DNA of 64,000 bases from an uncultured Bacteroidia bacterium (GCA_902776565.1 CACYQN010000009.1:135128-199127); one strand, 5' to 3'. Shown: positions 52,534 to 61,528, counted from the stretch's first letter. Notes: a model not told the origin generated them from the sequence alone. A program made the numbers and translations.

Positions 52534-53673
52534 TTATTCTAACGTGCCGAAAACGCTGACAGGACGAACTGATCGTCCACAGTCGCGAGAGAAAGAGTCC
52601 ACATAGCAAGTATCTGTAGCAAAATAGAGTGTCCACGCACCATCCGAATCCCTAAATGTTTCGAGCGAACTAGCCCATAAGAAGGCATAGGATCCTTCAC
52701 CATAGAGCTCGCGACCATTGCGGTAACCTGAAGCGGGAAAGAAAATAGAGTTGCCGTTCTGCCCCGTGAACTTCATTCCATTAACACCATTATATGTTGT
52801 CCACTCGTGAGTGCAACTGTTGTACAATTCGCGAATTTCTTCCTTCGTTGGCATTCTACATCCAGCTCCCAAATTGGCGGTAGCTGCATCGTCGGCAGCT
52901 TCCAAAACTGTAAGGTTGTCGGTAAAGCCGTTGTAACCATCATGAGCAATGCTACAATATTTGTTTAGCGTATTGTAATCACCATAGCACCAGCGGTATG
53001 TAGTCCAGCTGTAATCTTCCTTTGTGGTGGTTTCGCCCCATGCATAGTAGTTGCCACATTCCTCTGGAGAGTTTGCGCCTACATTGCAGGCCGACCAATG
53101 CGTACCCGACGGCAGTCCAAGGTCAACATATGCATATTTCCACTGCGCATACAAGGTGATACTCCTAGAAATTGTTATTTCCTGCGTATTGGCGTATGAG
53201 GTTCCACTGCCATCGGCTTCAGTATTCCAGTTGTGAAAATAATAGTCAGGTTTTGAGAATGCATTTGGCCTAAGCACTTGCGGAGAACCAGCCACATACT
53301 GCTGCGGTCTCATTTCGCCTGTACCGCCGTTTGCATCAAAGGTAACTTTTACGAAAGAAGAAATCTTTTTCCACTGCGCGTACAAGGTCATATCGGAAGT
53401 AGCTATTATGGTCTGCCTGTCGTCGTATGATGTGCCAGTGCCGTTCTTCATAGTGTTCCAACATTTAAAGGTATGACCTTGGTTTGAAAAGAGATAACCA
53501 GCAAGCGCACGAGGCTCTCCTTCTGTGAATACCTGCTCTGACATTTCGCCAGTTCCGCCGTTGGCATCGAAAGTGACCGTATATGTTTCCTTCTTTTTGC
53601 AACCGCTAATAGCCAGCACTGCAACCATCGCAAAGATTGCAACAAACATTAAGATATATTGCCCTGTTTTCAT
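52534..53673 (-). CDS. FISUMP lipoprotein with two InlB-type repeats (paralogue 2)
   Basis: 379 residues. N-terminal 180 residues (lipobox AISGC, two InlB-type repeats) are nearly identical to paralogue 1; the FISUMP domain at about 182-375 is more divergent ('VDLGLPSGTHWSACNVGANSPEECGNYYAWGETTTKEDYSWTTY', 'CRMPTKEEIRELYNSC', 'GNSIFFPASGYR', 'SLETFRDSDGAWTLYF', 'RSVRPVSV'). Conserved stalk and variable tip suggest diversification of a surface-displayed domain. It has its own promoter. Confidence 0.88.
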   Translation of the reverse strand: MKTGQYILMFVAIFAMVAVLAISGCKKKETYTVTFDANGGTGEMSEQVFTEGEPRALAGYLFSNQGHTFKCWNTMKNGTGTSYDDRQTIIATSDMTLYAQWKKISSFVKVTFDANGGTGEMRPQQYVAGSPQVLRPNAFSKPDYYFHNWNTEADGSGTSYANTQEITISRSITLYAQWKYAYVDLGLPSGTHWSACNVGANSPEECGNYYAWGETTTKEDYSWTTYRWCYGDYNTLNKYCSIAHDGYNGFTDNLTVLEAADDAATANLGAGCRMPTKEEIRELYNSCTHEWTTYNGVNGMKFTGQNGNSIFFPASGYRNGRELYGEGSYAFLWASSLETFRDSDGAWTLYFATDTCYVDSFSRDCGRSVRPVSVFGTLE

Positions 53674-53697
53674 ATTACAAAACCATTAAATTTTCTG

Positions 53698-53705
53698 CAA
53701 AAATA
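53698..53705 (-). promoter_or_regulatory. -7 box of FISUMP paralogue 2
   Basis: The minus strand reads TATTTTTG in the same context (CTGCAAAAATAATGATTATA on the plus strand) as paralogue 1. Confidence 0.6.
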
Positions 53706-53748
53706 ATGATTATATGGAAACGGACAAGAGTTTTGTCGTTTTTTTTTT

Positions 53749-53776
53749 GTAGCTGTGCAACACATTGCACCGCTAC
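53749..53776. repeat. GTAGC...GCTAC hairpin, copy 3
   Basis: GTAGCTGTGCAA...TTGCACCGCTAC, an imperfect stem followed by CAGATTATTGA as in copy 2. Lies between the ATPase gene and FISUMP paralogue 2. Confidence 0.65.
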
Positions 53777-53826
53777 AGATTATTGATTCAATCGTAAACC
53801 ATTTTTCAAATAATTACAATACAAAT

Positions 53827-55032
53827 TCAATACAACATTCCGAACATCCACAACGGAATGCGATTTCCATCGCCAATCTCGGTGTCCGCCACAGCAAGGT
53901 AACTGTCTTTTATGCCAGCAATCTGAGAGAAATCCTTGCCTTTACCACCTACTTCGAACAGGATCTTACCGTCAACTTCAAAATCGCCATCCGTAGGCAA
54001 AGTAACACTATGTTTTACTTCCAACTGGTTCATAATGAATGTTTCGCGTAGTGTTCCAACATTGGCTTCTGACGAAAATGCATACATCAGGTTGGTATTG
54101 GCAAGATATATCTTCTGTGGATTTACCAAATGCTTGTAGTCCTTGGGAGTCTTTGTAAGCATCATAAGCAACCCAGCCCTATCGAGAGCATACAGAAGTT
54201 TAAGGCAAACATCCCTTGTTGTTTCAAGCTGGTCGCACAACTTGCTGATATTGGGTACAAGCGGAACATTCTGGGCAATGACCATAAGCAACCTTTTAGC
54301 CTTCTGTACGGTAGCGTATGTAACATCTTCCACTGCCGGCAAGTCGCTTTCGACAACCAAGTTTGCAACTTCTGCAAGCCTGATATGGAAATCGGTGCCT
54401 GCCTCCCGCGAAAACGGATAAACACCACTTCTAAGATATTTGTCAAAATACAACATCAACCCTTTGATTGCAGTTATATTCATCGCGTGATAAATATGAT
54501 TCGACAGAAGTTCATCAAGAGTTATAGCCTCATATTGCAGTATCTTATTGAATTCCAAATATTCCCTGAACGACATTCCTGCCATCGAGTACAAAGTCTG
54601 CCTCCGCGACAAATCAACTTTCGAGTTATCTATTTCAAGCATACTGCTGCCAGTATATACAATGTACAAATCTGAGTATGTGTCGTACAAATCCTTTACA
54701 ATCTGACTCCACATCGGATATTTGTGAACTTCATCAAGATAAATGTGCCTTACGCCCCGACCATACAGCCATTGTACGAGTTCGACAAGGTTATGCGACT
54801 GGAACCAATAACTGTCAAGCGAGACATAAAAGGCATCATCAGGATTCTTGAATGTCGTTTTTATGTGCTGCATAAGCAATGTTGTTTTCCCGACACCACG
54901 TGCACCCTTTATACCAATCAGCCTCGCATCCCAGTTAATCTTTTTATGTATATACCGTTTAAACAATAGCGAAGTATTTCTTAACCTTGTGATATACACA
55001 TCTTTTATCTGCAAAAAATCGCCCTGTGTCAT
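53827..55032 (-). CDS. AAA ATPase with DUF4143 domain
   Basis: 401 residues. AAA_14 domain at about 30-190 with Walker A 'IKGARGVGKTTLLMQHIK' and Walker B 'HIYLDEVHKYPMW'; 'YTGSSMLEIDNSKVDLSRRQTLYSMAGMSFREYLEF' is characteristic. The DUF4143 C-terminal half at about 205-385 carries a winged-helix-like part and a nuclease-fold-like end ('EVKHSVTLPTDGDFEVDGKILFEVGGKGKDF'). The family is widespread and multi-copy in Bacteroidetes; function is not known. The gene has an elaborate upstream region with three operator-like palindromes. Confidence 0.9.
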   Translation of the reverse strand: MTQGDFLQIKDVYITRLRNTSLLFKRYIHKKINWDARLIGIKGARGVGKTTLLMQHIKTTFKNPDDAFYVSLDSYWFQSHNLVELVQWLYGRGVRHIYLDEVHKYPMWSQIVKDLYDTYSDLYIVYTGSSMLEIDNSKVDLSRRQTLYSMAGMSFREYLEFNKILQYEAITLDELLSNHIYHAMNITAIKGLMLYFDKYLRSGVYPFSREAGTDFHIRLAEVANLVVESDLPAVEDVTYATVQKAKRLLMVIAQNVPLVPNISKLCDQLETTRDVCLKLLYALDRAGLLMMLTKTPKDYKHLVNPQKIYLANTNLMYAFSSEANVGTLRETFIMNQLEVKHSVTLPTDGDFEVDGKILFEVGGKGKDFSQIAGIKDSYLAVADTEIGDGNRIPLWMFGMLY

Positions 55033-55057
55033 AACTTAAATCAATATTTCTTCGCCA

Positions 55058-55065
55058 CAAAGATA
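55058..55065 (-). promoter_or_regulatory. -7 box of the DUF4143 ATPase gene
   Basis: The minus strand reads TATCTTTG, 26 bases before the ATG. The first palindrome of the array (55071-55092) covers the region where the -33 box should be. Confidence 0.6.
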
Positions 55066-55070
55066 CAAAA

Positions 55071-55158
55071 ATTCACTTTTGCAAAGATGAATTTTTTAAT
55101 ATTTTTCACTTTTACAAAAGTAAATTTTGATAATATATTCACTTATCTAAAAGTGAAT
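55071..55158. promoter_or_regulatory. three palindromic operators at exact 33-bp spacing
   Basis: Three 22-bp dyads begin at 55071, 55104 and 55137. Each has a left arm like ATTCACTTTT and right arm like AAAAGTGAAT around a 2-base centre. Box 3 arms are ATTCACTTAT and AAAAGTGAAT, box 1 ATTCACTTTT and AAAGATGAAT, box 2 TTTCACTTTT and AAAAGTAAAT. The 33-base step is about three helical turns, so bound dimers would sit on one face of the DNA. Box 1 overlaps the -33 region of the ATPase promoter. Confidence 0.75.
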
Positions 55159-55191
55159 ATTAGAATTCAAAACAATCCAAAACTACCACAA

Positions 55192-55794
55192 CTATAACCT
55201 TCCTTCAATCACCTTCCAGTCGATGATGCCCCACAATGCTGCGAGATGGTCGGCACGACGGTTCTGGTAATCAAGATAGTAGGCGTGTTCCCACACATCA
55301 AATGTCAGCAATGGCTTCAAACCCTTGCGTACTGGATTTTCTGCATTAGGTTCCTGAGTAATAACTAACTTGCCATCAGCATTCAGCGACAGCCAAACCC
55401 AACCCGAACCAAACAAACCTACGCCTTTCTGAACAAACTCGGTCTTGAAAGCATCGAACGAACCGAAATCCCTTTCAATCAGTGACAAAAGTTTAGCTTC
55501 TGGCTTGTTGTTGTCGCGCTTTGCTGCAAACTGCTCGAAATACATGGTATGGTTGAGCACCTGACCAGCATTGTTGAACATTCCACCTTCGGCACGCTTC
55601 ACAACCTCAACCAGCGAAAAGCCTTCGAATCCACTACCCGGCAACAGTTTGTTCATATTGTCAACATACGCCTTCAAGTGCTTTCCGTGATGGAACGACA
55701 AGGTTTCTGCGCTTATAACTCCCTTTAGTGCCGATGCCTCGAACGGCAATGCCGGCATTTCAAAAATCCCGTTTACGGGCATAATTTCTTTCAT
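55192..55794 (-). CDS. sod: superoxide dismutase (Fe/Mn family)
   Basis: 200 residues. Metal ligands: His in 'SFHHGKHLKAYVDNMNKLL', His in 'QVLNHTMYFEQF', Asp and His in 'LLTFDVWEHAYYLDYQNRRADHL'. The Gln in 'AGQVLNH' is the position typical of the Fe or cambialistic type. No signal peptide, so cytoplasmic. It is a single gene with its own promoter, downstream of the operator array only in the physical sense, as it is transcribed towards it. Confidence 0.94.
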   Translation of the reverse strand: MKEIMPVNGIFEMPALPFEASALKGVISAETLSFHHGKHLKAYVDNMNKLLPGSGFEGFSLVEVVKRAEGGMFNNAGQVLNHTMYFEQFAAKRDNNKPEAKLLSLIERDFGSFDAFKTEFVQKGVGLFGSGWVWLSLNADGKLVITQEPNAENPVRKGLKPLLTFDVWEHAYYLDYQNRRADHLAALWGIIDWKVIEGRL

Positions 55795-55820
55795 AAGTCG
55801 AACATTAATAGTTAATTCGA

Positions 55821-55828
55821 CAAATATA
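55821..55828 (-). promoter_or_regulatory. -7 box of sod
   Basis: The minus strand reads TATATTTG, 26 bases before the ATG. Confidence 0.6.
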
Positions 55829-55869
55829 ATGAATTATTTTGACCAGAAATAGGAAATGTGAAAAAATTT

Positions 55870-55902
55870 AAAAAGTGTCTGATTTACAAATCCAGACACT
55901 TT
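55870..55902 (-). terminator. terminator of the T9SS/FISUMP operon
   Basis: Stem AAAGTGTCTG/CAGACACTTT with an inner GATTT/AAATC extension; the minus strand continues into a T-rich run. It lies between sod and FISUMP paralogue 3. Confidence 0.75.
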
Positions 55903-55944
55903 AGTATTTTTAGAACAACGTATAGTCGGACGAAATTATCCTTA

Positions 55945-56901
55945 TCAATCCCTATTGCATACTGGCCTTATCGACTGACCATACATGCGGTAATAGCTTG
56001 TCTCGCTGAACGAATTGGAATCGAAAAGGAATCCCCATGCGAACTGAGTATCGTCGGCATAAACAGAATTAAGCCAATAGAAACCACACGAACCACTTTC
56101 GTAGATGTTGCCATCGCCACGACCGCCAGCTGCAGGAAGGAACATAGTATTGCCATTAGGACCTGTAATCAAATAACCATTAACATCGCTACGAGTCGCC
56201 CAAGTCATTGTACAATAAGTGACTATTTCGTTAAACTCTTCTCTAGAAGGCATGCGCCAACCATAACCCCAGTTTGCAGCTGCGGCATCGTGGGCAGCAT
56301 CAAGTACTGGCAAGCTATCCAACTCTGTGCCAACGCTATAAGTATTCCAATTATACGAACTCTTAGTTGTGGTTTCACCCCATGCGTAATATCCACCAAA
56401 CTCCTCGGGCTTGTCGGCACCCATGTTGCAAACCGACCAAAGCGTCCCGCTCGGAAGTCCTAAATCGACATACATGTGCCCTCCATAATACGACCACAAT
56501 GCAAACGACACCAGAATGGCCTCGTCTTCAATTCCGAGAATCAGAGTTTCCGACACTCCAGTAAGCCTCTCATTTCCGATGACAGCATCAACAGATATGT
56601 GGAAAGGGACTTCCCTACTTGCATATAAAATATCGCTACGAGTAATATCGTAGATATAAGTGTCAGTTGACTTTTTTATAAATGTACATTTATATTCGAC
56701 AGTATCGTACTCGTATTCGACAAGAACTCGAGCCTCAAACTCAGCAACAGTAGCCTTGCTAAGCATTTTATTGCTATTAACAAGTTCCAAATCTATCTGT
56801 ACTACAGGATTGAGTATAATCTCGTCCTTATGGCACGATGCAGCAAAGAATGCGACAACTATTCCTACAATTAAAATTACGATATTTTTTTTCATATTCA
56901 T
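55945..56901 (-). CDS. FISUMP lipoprotein (paralogue 3)
   Basis: 318 residues. Signal peptide with lipobox FAASC. The N-terminal 140 residues are an Ig-like beta domain unlike the InlB repeats of paralogues 1 and 2. The FISUMP domain spans about 143-315 ('VDLGLPSGTLWSVCNMGADKPEEFGGYYAWGETTTKSSYNWNTY', 'WRMPSREEFNEIVTYC', 'GNTMFLPAAGGR', 'GQSIRPVC'). It starts 4 bases after the large T9SS gene and so is co-transcribed with it. Confidence 0.87.
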   Translation of the reverse strand: MNMKKNIVILIVGIVVAFFAASCHKDEIILNPVVQIDLELVNSNKMLSKATVAEFEARVLVEYEYDTVEYKCTFIKKSTDTYIYDITRSDILYASREVPFHISVDAVIGNERLTGVSETLILGIEDEAILVSFALWSYYGGHMYVDLGLPSGTLWSVCNMGADKPEEFGGYYAWGETTTKSSYNWNTYSVGTELDSLPVLDAAHDAAAANWGYGWRMPSREEFNEIVTYCTMTWATRSDVNGYLITGPNGNTMFLPAAGGRGDGNIYESGSCGFYWLNSVYADDTQFAWGFLFDSNSFSETSYYRMYGQSIRPVCNRD

Positions 56902-56905
56902 AATT

Positions 56906-59900
56906 TTATTCTTTTACAAATTTTTGAACCATTGGCAAAACCCCGTCTTCACTATACAATCTTACAAAATAAATACCAGAAACAAGCTTATCGATATTTA
57001 TCTCCGCTTGATATGCATTGATTTCCTTTTGCAGAACAAGCCGTCCGCCTAATGAATAGAATTCAACAAATGAAATATAATCCTCTGATGATATATTTAT
57101 TATGCTTTTTGCAGGATTCGGACTTATATCACAAGTCTTCGGCTCGTCGAGTACGCGAAGATTGAGGTTTACGATTGTATCACAACCTATTTCGGAAGGT
57201 TTTACATACGAAAACATTCCACTGGCATAAAACGTATGGTCGTCAATAGTAAGGTAGCTTGTTACAGTTGTATCGATTGCAAAATATGCGGTTCTACTAA
57301 ATTCGGCAACATAGGTAATATCGCTTGTTGCAGTAATTGTACGCGGATTGTCGGTATTGCCGTCGTCCCACTCTATAAAGCAGTAGCTTGTGCTTGGCTC
57401 CGCAGTCAAGGTCACCTCCTCTCCCTCATCGTATGTTCCGCTGCCAGACACAGAACCTCCATCATCGTTGTTTGCAATTACGCTGATTGTGTATATTGCC
57501 TTGAAACTTGCCACAAATGTGCTATCACCCTCGACAACGATTGTACGAGGATTAGTTTCCACGCCGTCGTTCCACGCCAAGAAGCGGTAACCTGCATTTG
57601 GCAAAGCCGTCAATACGACTTCCTCTCCCAAATCGTATGTACCGCCACCAGAAACAGAACCGTTGCTTGAATCTGCCGAAAGCACAGTAATTGAGTACTG
57701 GTCTCGTGCAAAGTTGGCGACATATACGCCGTCGCTTGTAGCTGTGAATGTACGCGGATTGTCGGTGTTATTGTCATCCCACGACACAAAGTGGTAATCG
57801 TTGTTTGGGGTGGCTGTAATTGTAACATCCGTGCCTTCCATATATGTTCCGCTACCAGTTACCGAACCATACTCATCGTTGTTTGCCGACACGGTAATTG
57901 TATAAATTGGGATTTCCTCGAATGTCACATTTATTGTATGGTTGGCTGTCACATTGGTGAATGTGTAAACTCCATTGACAAGTTGACTGGTAACATTCAC
58001 TCCGTCAACCATTACACTTACCAATCGGCAGCTGTCGTCTGCCACGATTGTGAAACTCTGGCTGTCGCCGCAGTTCACTACAACATCACCTTCTTCGTCG
58101 TTGTGGGTGACAGAGCCGTGCTCGCTTGCTGTTACGGAAATTGTGTAAGTGAGAATATCAAATGTAGCTTCAACTGTATGGTTGGCTGTTACGTTTGTGA
58201 ACGTATATGTGTTGTTTTCGTCGAGCCTTACTGTTGCTCCGTCAACTCTTACATCCCCTATTTCGTAGCAAGCGTCCGCTGAAAACGTAAATGTCTGGTT
58301 TTCGCCTTCCATGACAGTAACATCGGTGCTTGGTGATATTGATCCATGGTTGCCTGTCGACACCGAAATCGTATAATACGGTATCTCCTCGAATGTCGCT
58401 GTTATGGTATGGTCGGCTGTTACGTTTACGAATGTGTAAACACCGTTTACCAGCTGAGTGGTAACATTTGTTGTGCCGTCAACTATTACGCTTACGATGC
58501 GATATTGAGTGTTTGGCGATATAGTGAACTGCTGGTCGGCGCCGTCATCTATTGTTACTTCCCCATTCGGACTTATCATACCGCCTGCGCCAGCAGAAGC
58601 CGTGATAGTATGTACAGCCTTGAAGCTTGCAACAAAGGAGCTGTCACCGGCGACTGTGATTGCCCTTGGATTGTCTTCGTTGCCGTCGTTCCACGAAAGG
58701 AAACGATAGCCGTCATTGGGTGTTGCTGTAAGGGTAACTTCAGTATCGCAGGTAAAACCTCCGTCGCCAGAAACATCTCCCATGTTAGCATCGGCTGTTT
58801 GCACGGCTATATTATAAATGGTCGTTTGCTCGTTCTGAATATGCGTGAATCTGCGCCATTGGCTATTACTTCTGTATATTGAAGCCGATGGACATGGAGT
58901 CCAAACCGTTGCGGCATCATACAATGTTGATGGGAAGCTTAGGGAATTAATAGTCGGAGGAGTTATTGACATTGCATTTATTTCTGTGATGCTATCGCAA
59001 ATTCTAAATGCATAATCGCCAATGTCTGGAGCTGAATTTATGGTTAGTTCTGTCAACATAATGCATCCACTAAATGCATAATCATCAATAGTAGCTACAG
59101 AATTACCCAAAGTAACAGAAGGCAGTGCACTACAACTGCCAAATGTTAGGTAACCAATGCGGGTTACCGAATTAGAAAATGTGACAGATGTCAGTTCGGT
59201 ACATTTATAAAACAGATAATCAGGGATATTGGTTACATTTTCACCTATATTCACGGTCGTTAGCGCAGAACAATCTTTGAATATATATTGACTAGAACTG
59301 CCTGCAGAAGTACAGTTTATTGCATTGTAGTTAACTGTAGTAAGGTTTGAGCAACTCCAGAATGCAAGGCCTCCAATTTCTGTTACATTTTCTGGGATTG
59401 TTATTTCTGTAAGCCCGCTAGCCAGAAACGCTTTATTTCCAATAATTGTCGTACTTTCTGGAATTGTTAACGATTGCACATTTTGACATGCCCATAAAAA
59501 TGAATTAGGAATACGGGTTACATTTTCACCGATAATCACGGTTGATAATGAGCTTCCGCCGAATATAGTAGTACTCGAAGAACCTTCAATTAAATCAGAC
59601 GTACAATTTGTCGCATTGAAGTATAGAGTCGATAATCCAGTGCACTGATTGAACGCGCCTTCACCAATGTATGTTACATTTTCTGGAATTGTTATTGTCG
59701 AAGGTAATACGCAATTTAAAAATGCACATTTTCCAATGTATGTCAAACTATCAGGAAGTACTAAATCTACCAAATTAGAACAAAAAAAGCAGATAGAGTC
59801 AGATATACGAGTCACATTTGAGGCGAAATTCAGCGTAGTCAATGATTCTAGTGAAACAAAAGCACTAGTGGCATTGCAGTCTATCGCGTTAAAATTTACC

Positions 59901-60436
59901 GTTGACAAATTAGTACAATATCGAAATGAGTAAGAGCCAATATCTGTTACCGAAGACGGTATCGTAAGGGTACTTAGATTGTAATGATCTATAAATGCAT
60001 CCCGATGTATCGTTTTTATTCCTTCAGGGACAGAAATTACCGACGACGAAAGATACGGCACATACATTAAAATGTTGTCATTATAAACAAGACCACGAAT
60101 TCCTCTGCAATCATAAAATGCTCTTTCTCCTACACTTGTAACTGTATTAGGAACAGTTATCGAGGTTATCGAACTTTCGTGAAAAAACACTGTATCGCCA
60201 ATAGCAGTAACCGAATATACTATATCGTTATATTCGACCGATTCGGGAATTTCAATATCCCCCGACAAAGAAGCGTCACCTCTTACAAGCGACACTGTAT
60301 AAGGCATGGTATCGGAAGTAATGGTGTATGCTAGTGTTTGTCCTGTAACACAATCAGCCGTAAAATCGTAGGCACTTGCACTTGTTGTCAGCAAGCTTGC
60401 AAGAAACAATAGTATTAATGTATATATTTTCCTCAT
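56906..60436 (-). CDS. T9SS-exported LRR and InlB-repeat surface protein
   Basis: 1176 residues. Signal peptide 1-23 ('MRKIYTLILLFLASLLTTSASA'). BspA-like LRR_5 repeats span about 50-510 ('VTSVGERAFYDCRGIRGLVY', 'ITEIGGLAFWSCSNLTTVNY'). Then come seven beta repeats of about 70 residues: four InlB-type ('GTYDEGEEVTLTAEPSTSYCFIEWDDGNTDNPRTITA') and three of another kind ('IVSVIVDG...YTFVNVTADHTITATF'). The final 80 residues are a type A T9SS sorting domain ('CDISPNPAKSIINISS', 'VEFYSLGGRLVL', 'LVSGIYFVRLYS', ending 'QKFVKE'). The protein should be secreted and attached to the cell surface, as an adhesin or ligand-binding protein. Confidence 0.9.
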   Translation of the reverse strand: MRKIYTLILLFLASLLTTSASAYDFTADCVTGQTLAYTITSDTMPYTVSLVRGDASLSGDIEIPESVEYNDIVYSVTAIGDTVFFHESSITSITVPNTVTSVGERAFYDCRGIRGLVYNDNILMYVPYLSSSVISVPEGIKTIHRDAFIDHYNLSTLTIPSSVTDIGSYSFRYCTNLSTVNFNAIDCNATSAFVSLESLTTLNFASNVTRISDSICFFCSNLVDLVLPDSLTYIGKCAFLNCVLPSTITIPENVTYIGEGAFNQCTGLSTLYFNATNCTSDLIEGSSSTTIFGGSSLSTVIIGENVTRIPNSFLWACQNVQSLTIPESTTIIGNKAFLASGLTEITIPENVTEIGGLAFWSCSNLTTVNYNAINCTSAGSSSQYIFKDCSALTTVNIGENVTNIPDYLFYKCTELTSVTFSNSVTRIGYLTFGSCSALPSVTLGNSVATIDDYAFSGCIMLTELTINSAPDIGDYAFRICDSITEINAMSITPPTINSLSFPSTLYDAATVWTPCPSASIYRSNSQWRRFTHIQNEQTTIYNIAVQTADANMGDVSGDGGFTCDTEVTLTATPNDGYRFLSWNDGNEDNPRAITVAGDSSFVASFKAVHTITASAGAGGMISPNGEVTIDDGADQQFTISPNTQYRIVSVIVDGTTNVTTQLVNGVYTFVNVTADHTITATFEEIPYYTISVSTGNHGSISPSTDVTVMEGENQTFTFSADACYEIGDVRVDGATVRLDENNTYTFTNVTANHTVEATFDILTYTISVTASEHGSVTHNDEEGDVVVNCGDSQSFTIVADDSCRLVSVMVDGVNVTSQLVNGVYTFTNVTANHTINVTFEEIPIYTITVSANNDEYGSVTGSGTYMEGTDVTITATPNNDYHFVSWDDNNTDNPRTFTATSDGVYVANFARDQYSITVLSADSSNGSVSGGGTYDLGEEVVLTALPNAGYRFLAWNDGVETNPRTIVVEGDSTFVASFKAIYTISVIANNDDGGSVSGSGTYDEGEEVTLTAEPSTSYCFIEWDDGNTDNPRTITATSDITYVAEFSRTAYFAIDTTVTSYLTIDDHTFYASGMFSYVKPSEIGCDTIVNLNLRVLDEPKTCDISPNPAKSIINISSEDYISFVEFYSLGGRLVLQKEINAYQAEINIDKLVSGIYFVRLYSEDGVLPMVQKFVKE

Positions 60437-60466
60437 AAAAAAGACACTATCTACAAATTAATGGCA

Positions 60467-60474
60467 CAAATATA
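60467..60474 (-). promoter_or_regulatory. -7 box of the T9SS cargo operon
   Basis: The minus strand reads TATATTTG, 30 bases before the ATG of the 1176-residue protein. Confidence 0.6.
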
Positions 60475-60514
60475 ATGCTTTTTAACAAGGAAGAAATAGA
60501 AAAAAGTATATTAT

Positions 60515-60559
60515 AAAAAAAAGTTGCTTAACTATATGAAACACACAGCAAAGCAACTT
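60515..60559 (-). terminator. terminator of the GldM-C-like gene
   Basis: Stem AAGTTGCTT (60551-60559, minus strand) / AAGCAACTT (60521-60529) with a 21-base loop, followed on the minus strand by eight T. Confidence 0.7.
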
Positions 60560-60586
60560 ACTAAGATATATGCCCCTTGAGGGTTT

Positions 60587-61225
60587 TTATTTCAATTTTG
60601 CAGTATAACCAGGAGCGTTTCTTTGTCCTGTAGGTGTAGAGACCTTAATTCCAATGAATGTTATCGAGTCTCCGGAAGACTTCTTCTTTATATCATTCAG
60701 TATATCTGCAGGTATCTTATTTCCAGTTACAAGCTGCGATGATGTTATACCATCGGCTTCTTTCATATATGTAAACTGTGTTACTGTATATTTTACGTCC
60801 TTAAATGGAAAGTTTGCATCGTTGATTACAGCATCAAGCTGTGCAGATTTAGAAAAAACTGACACCGGGACTTCATCGCCTACCTTATATCCACCAATTG
60901 TGATTGCCGGTGTAGGGAGCCCCAGCACCTTGAACTCACTAGTAGCTTCGCCAAAACTTATTTTCACCGACTTAACATCCGGGTCGGTTATTTCAACCAC
61001 ATACTGACCATCGAATCCAGAAACTTTTCCCGAATAAATTTTTGCTCCATCTGATATTGACGGCATTACACCATCATTACCCTTTGCCACTATCGAGACT
61101 GGATTCTTCACGCCCCGATATAACACATCACTTGCACTGCTCTTGATTTGAACACCCTGCGCACTTGCTATCATAAAGGAAATGCATAGCAACGACATTA
61201 CCAAAATTAAACTTTTTGCTCTCAT
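60587..61225 (-). CDS. secreted GldM C-terminal-like protein
   Basis: 212 residues. Signal peptide 'MRAKSLILVMSLLCISFMIASAQ'. The rest resembles the periplasmic third and fourth domains of the T9SS motor protein GldM/PorM: 'VLYRGVKNPVSIVA' (compare VYRGVDNPIS in GldM) and 'FPFKDVKYTVTQFTYMKEADG...VTGNKIPADILNDIKKKSSGDSITFIGIKV'. The coiled coil and the membrane helix of GldM are absent. It could bind T9SS components in the periplasm, or be an independent Ig-like exported protein. Next to a T9SS cargo gene, but with its own promoter and terminator. Confidence 0.75.
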   Translation of the reverse strand: MRAKSLILVMSLLCISFMIASAQGVQIKSSASDVLYRGVKNPVSIVAKGNDGVMPSISDGAKIYSGKVSGFDGQYVVEITDPDVKSVKISFGEATSEFKVLGLPTPAITIGGYKVGDEVPVSVFSKSAQLDAVINDANFPFKDVKYTVTQFTYMKEADGITSSQLVTGNKIPADILNDIKKKSSGDSITFIGIKVSTPTGQRNAPGYTAKLK

Positions 61226-61275
61226 ATTCTATAATTTTAAAATTAAACTCCCAATTGTTAACATATAAGATGTGG

Positions 61276-61283
61276 CAAATTTA
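61276..61283 (-). promoter_or_regulatory. -7 box of the GldM-C-like gene
   Basis: The minus strand reads TAAATTTG, 50 bases before the ATG. Confidence 0.55.
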
Positions 61284-61333
61284 ATACAATTTTCTATAAT
61301 ATCAAGAAAGAAAGGATTTTTTTACAAAAAAAA

Positions 61334-61528
61334 GCACGGCTCTTTCATTTGACCGCCCCCTGAGCCTGTCGAAGGGTAAGGTTTGTAGCATTATATTATA
61401 TCATTTCGTTACCTTGACTTCCCTTCGACCATGCTCAGTGCAGCGCGACAAGCTCAGCCAGCGGATTTATTCAAATACTAACTATTTGTATCGCAAGCAA
61501 CAACACTATCCAAATGAAAGAGCCGTGC
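61334..61528. repeat. MITE-like palindromic element, copy 2
   Basis: 195 bases bounded by perfect 18-bp inverted repeats, GCACGGCTCTTTCATTTG (61334-61351) and its complement (61511-61528). The core 61361-61474 matches 14878-14995 in inverse orientation, including GAGCCTGTCGAAGGG and GAGCATGGTCGAAGGG arms. It fills most of the gap between dpp4 and the GldM-C-like gene. No open frame. Confidence 0.75.
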
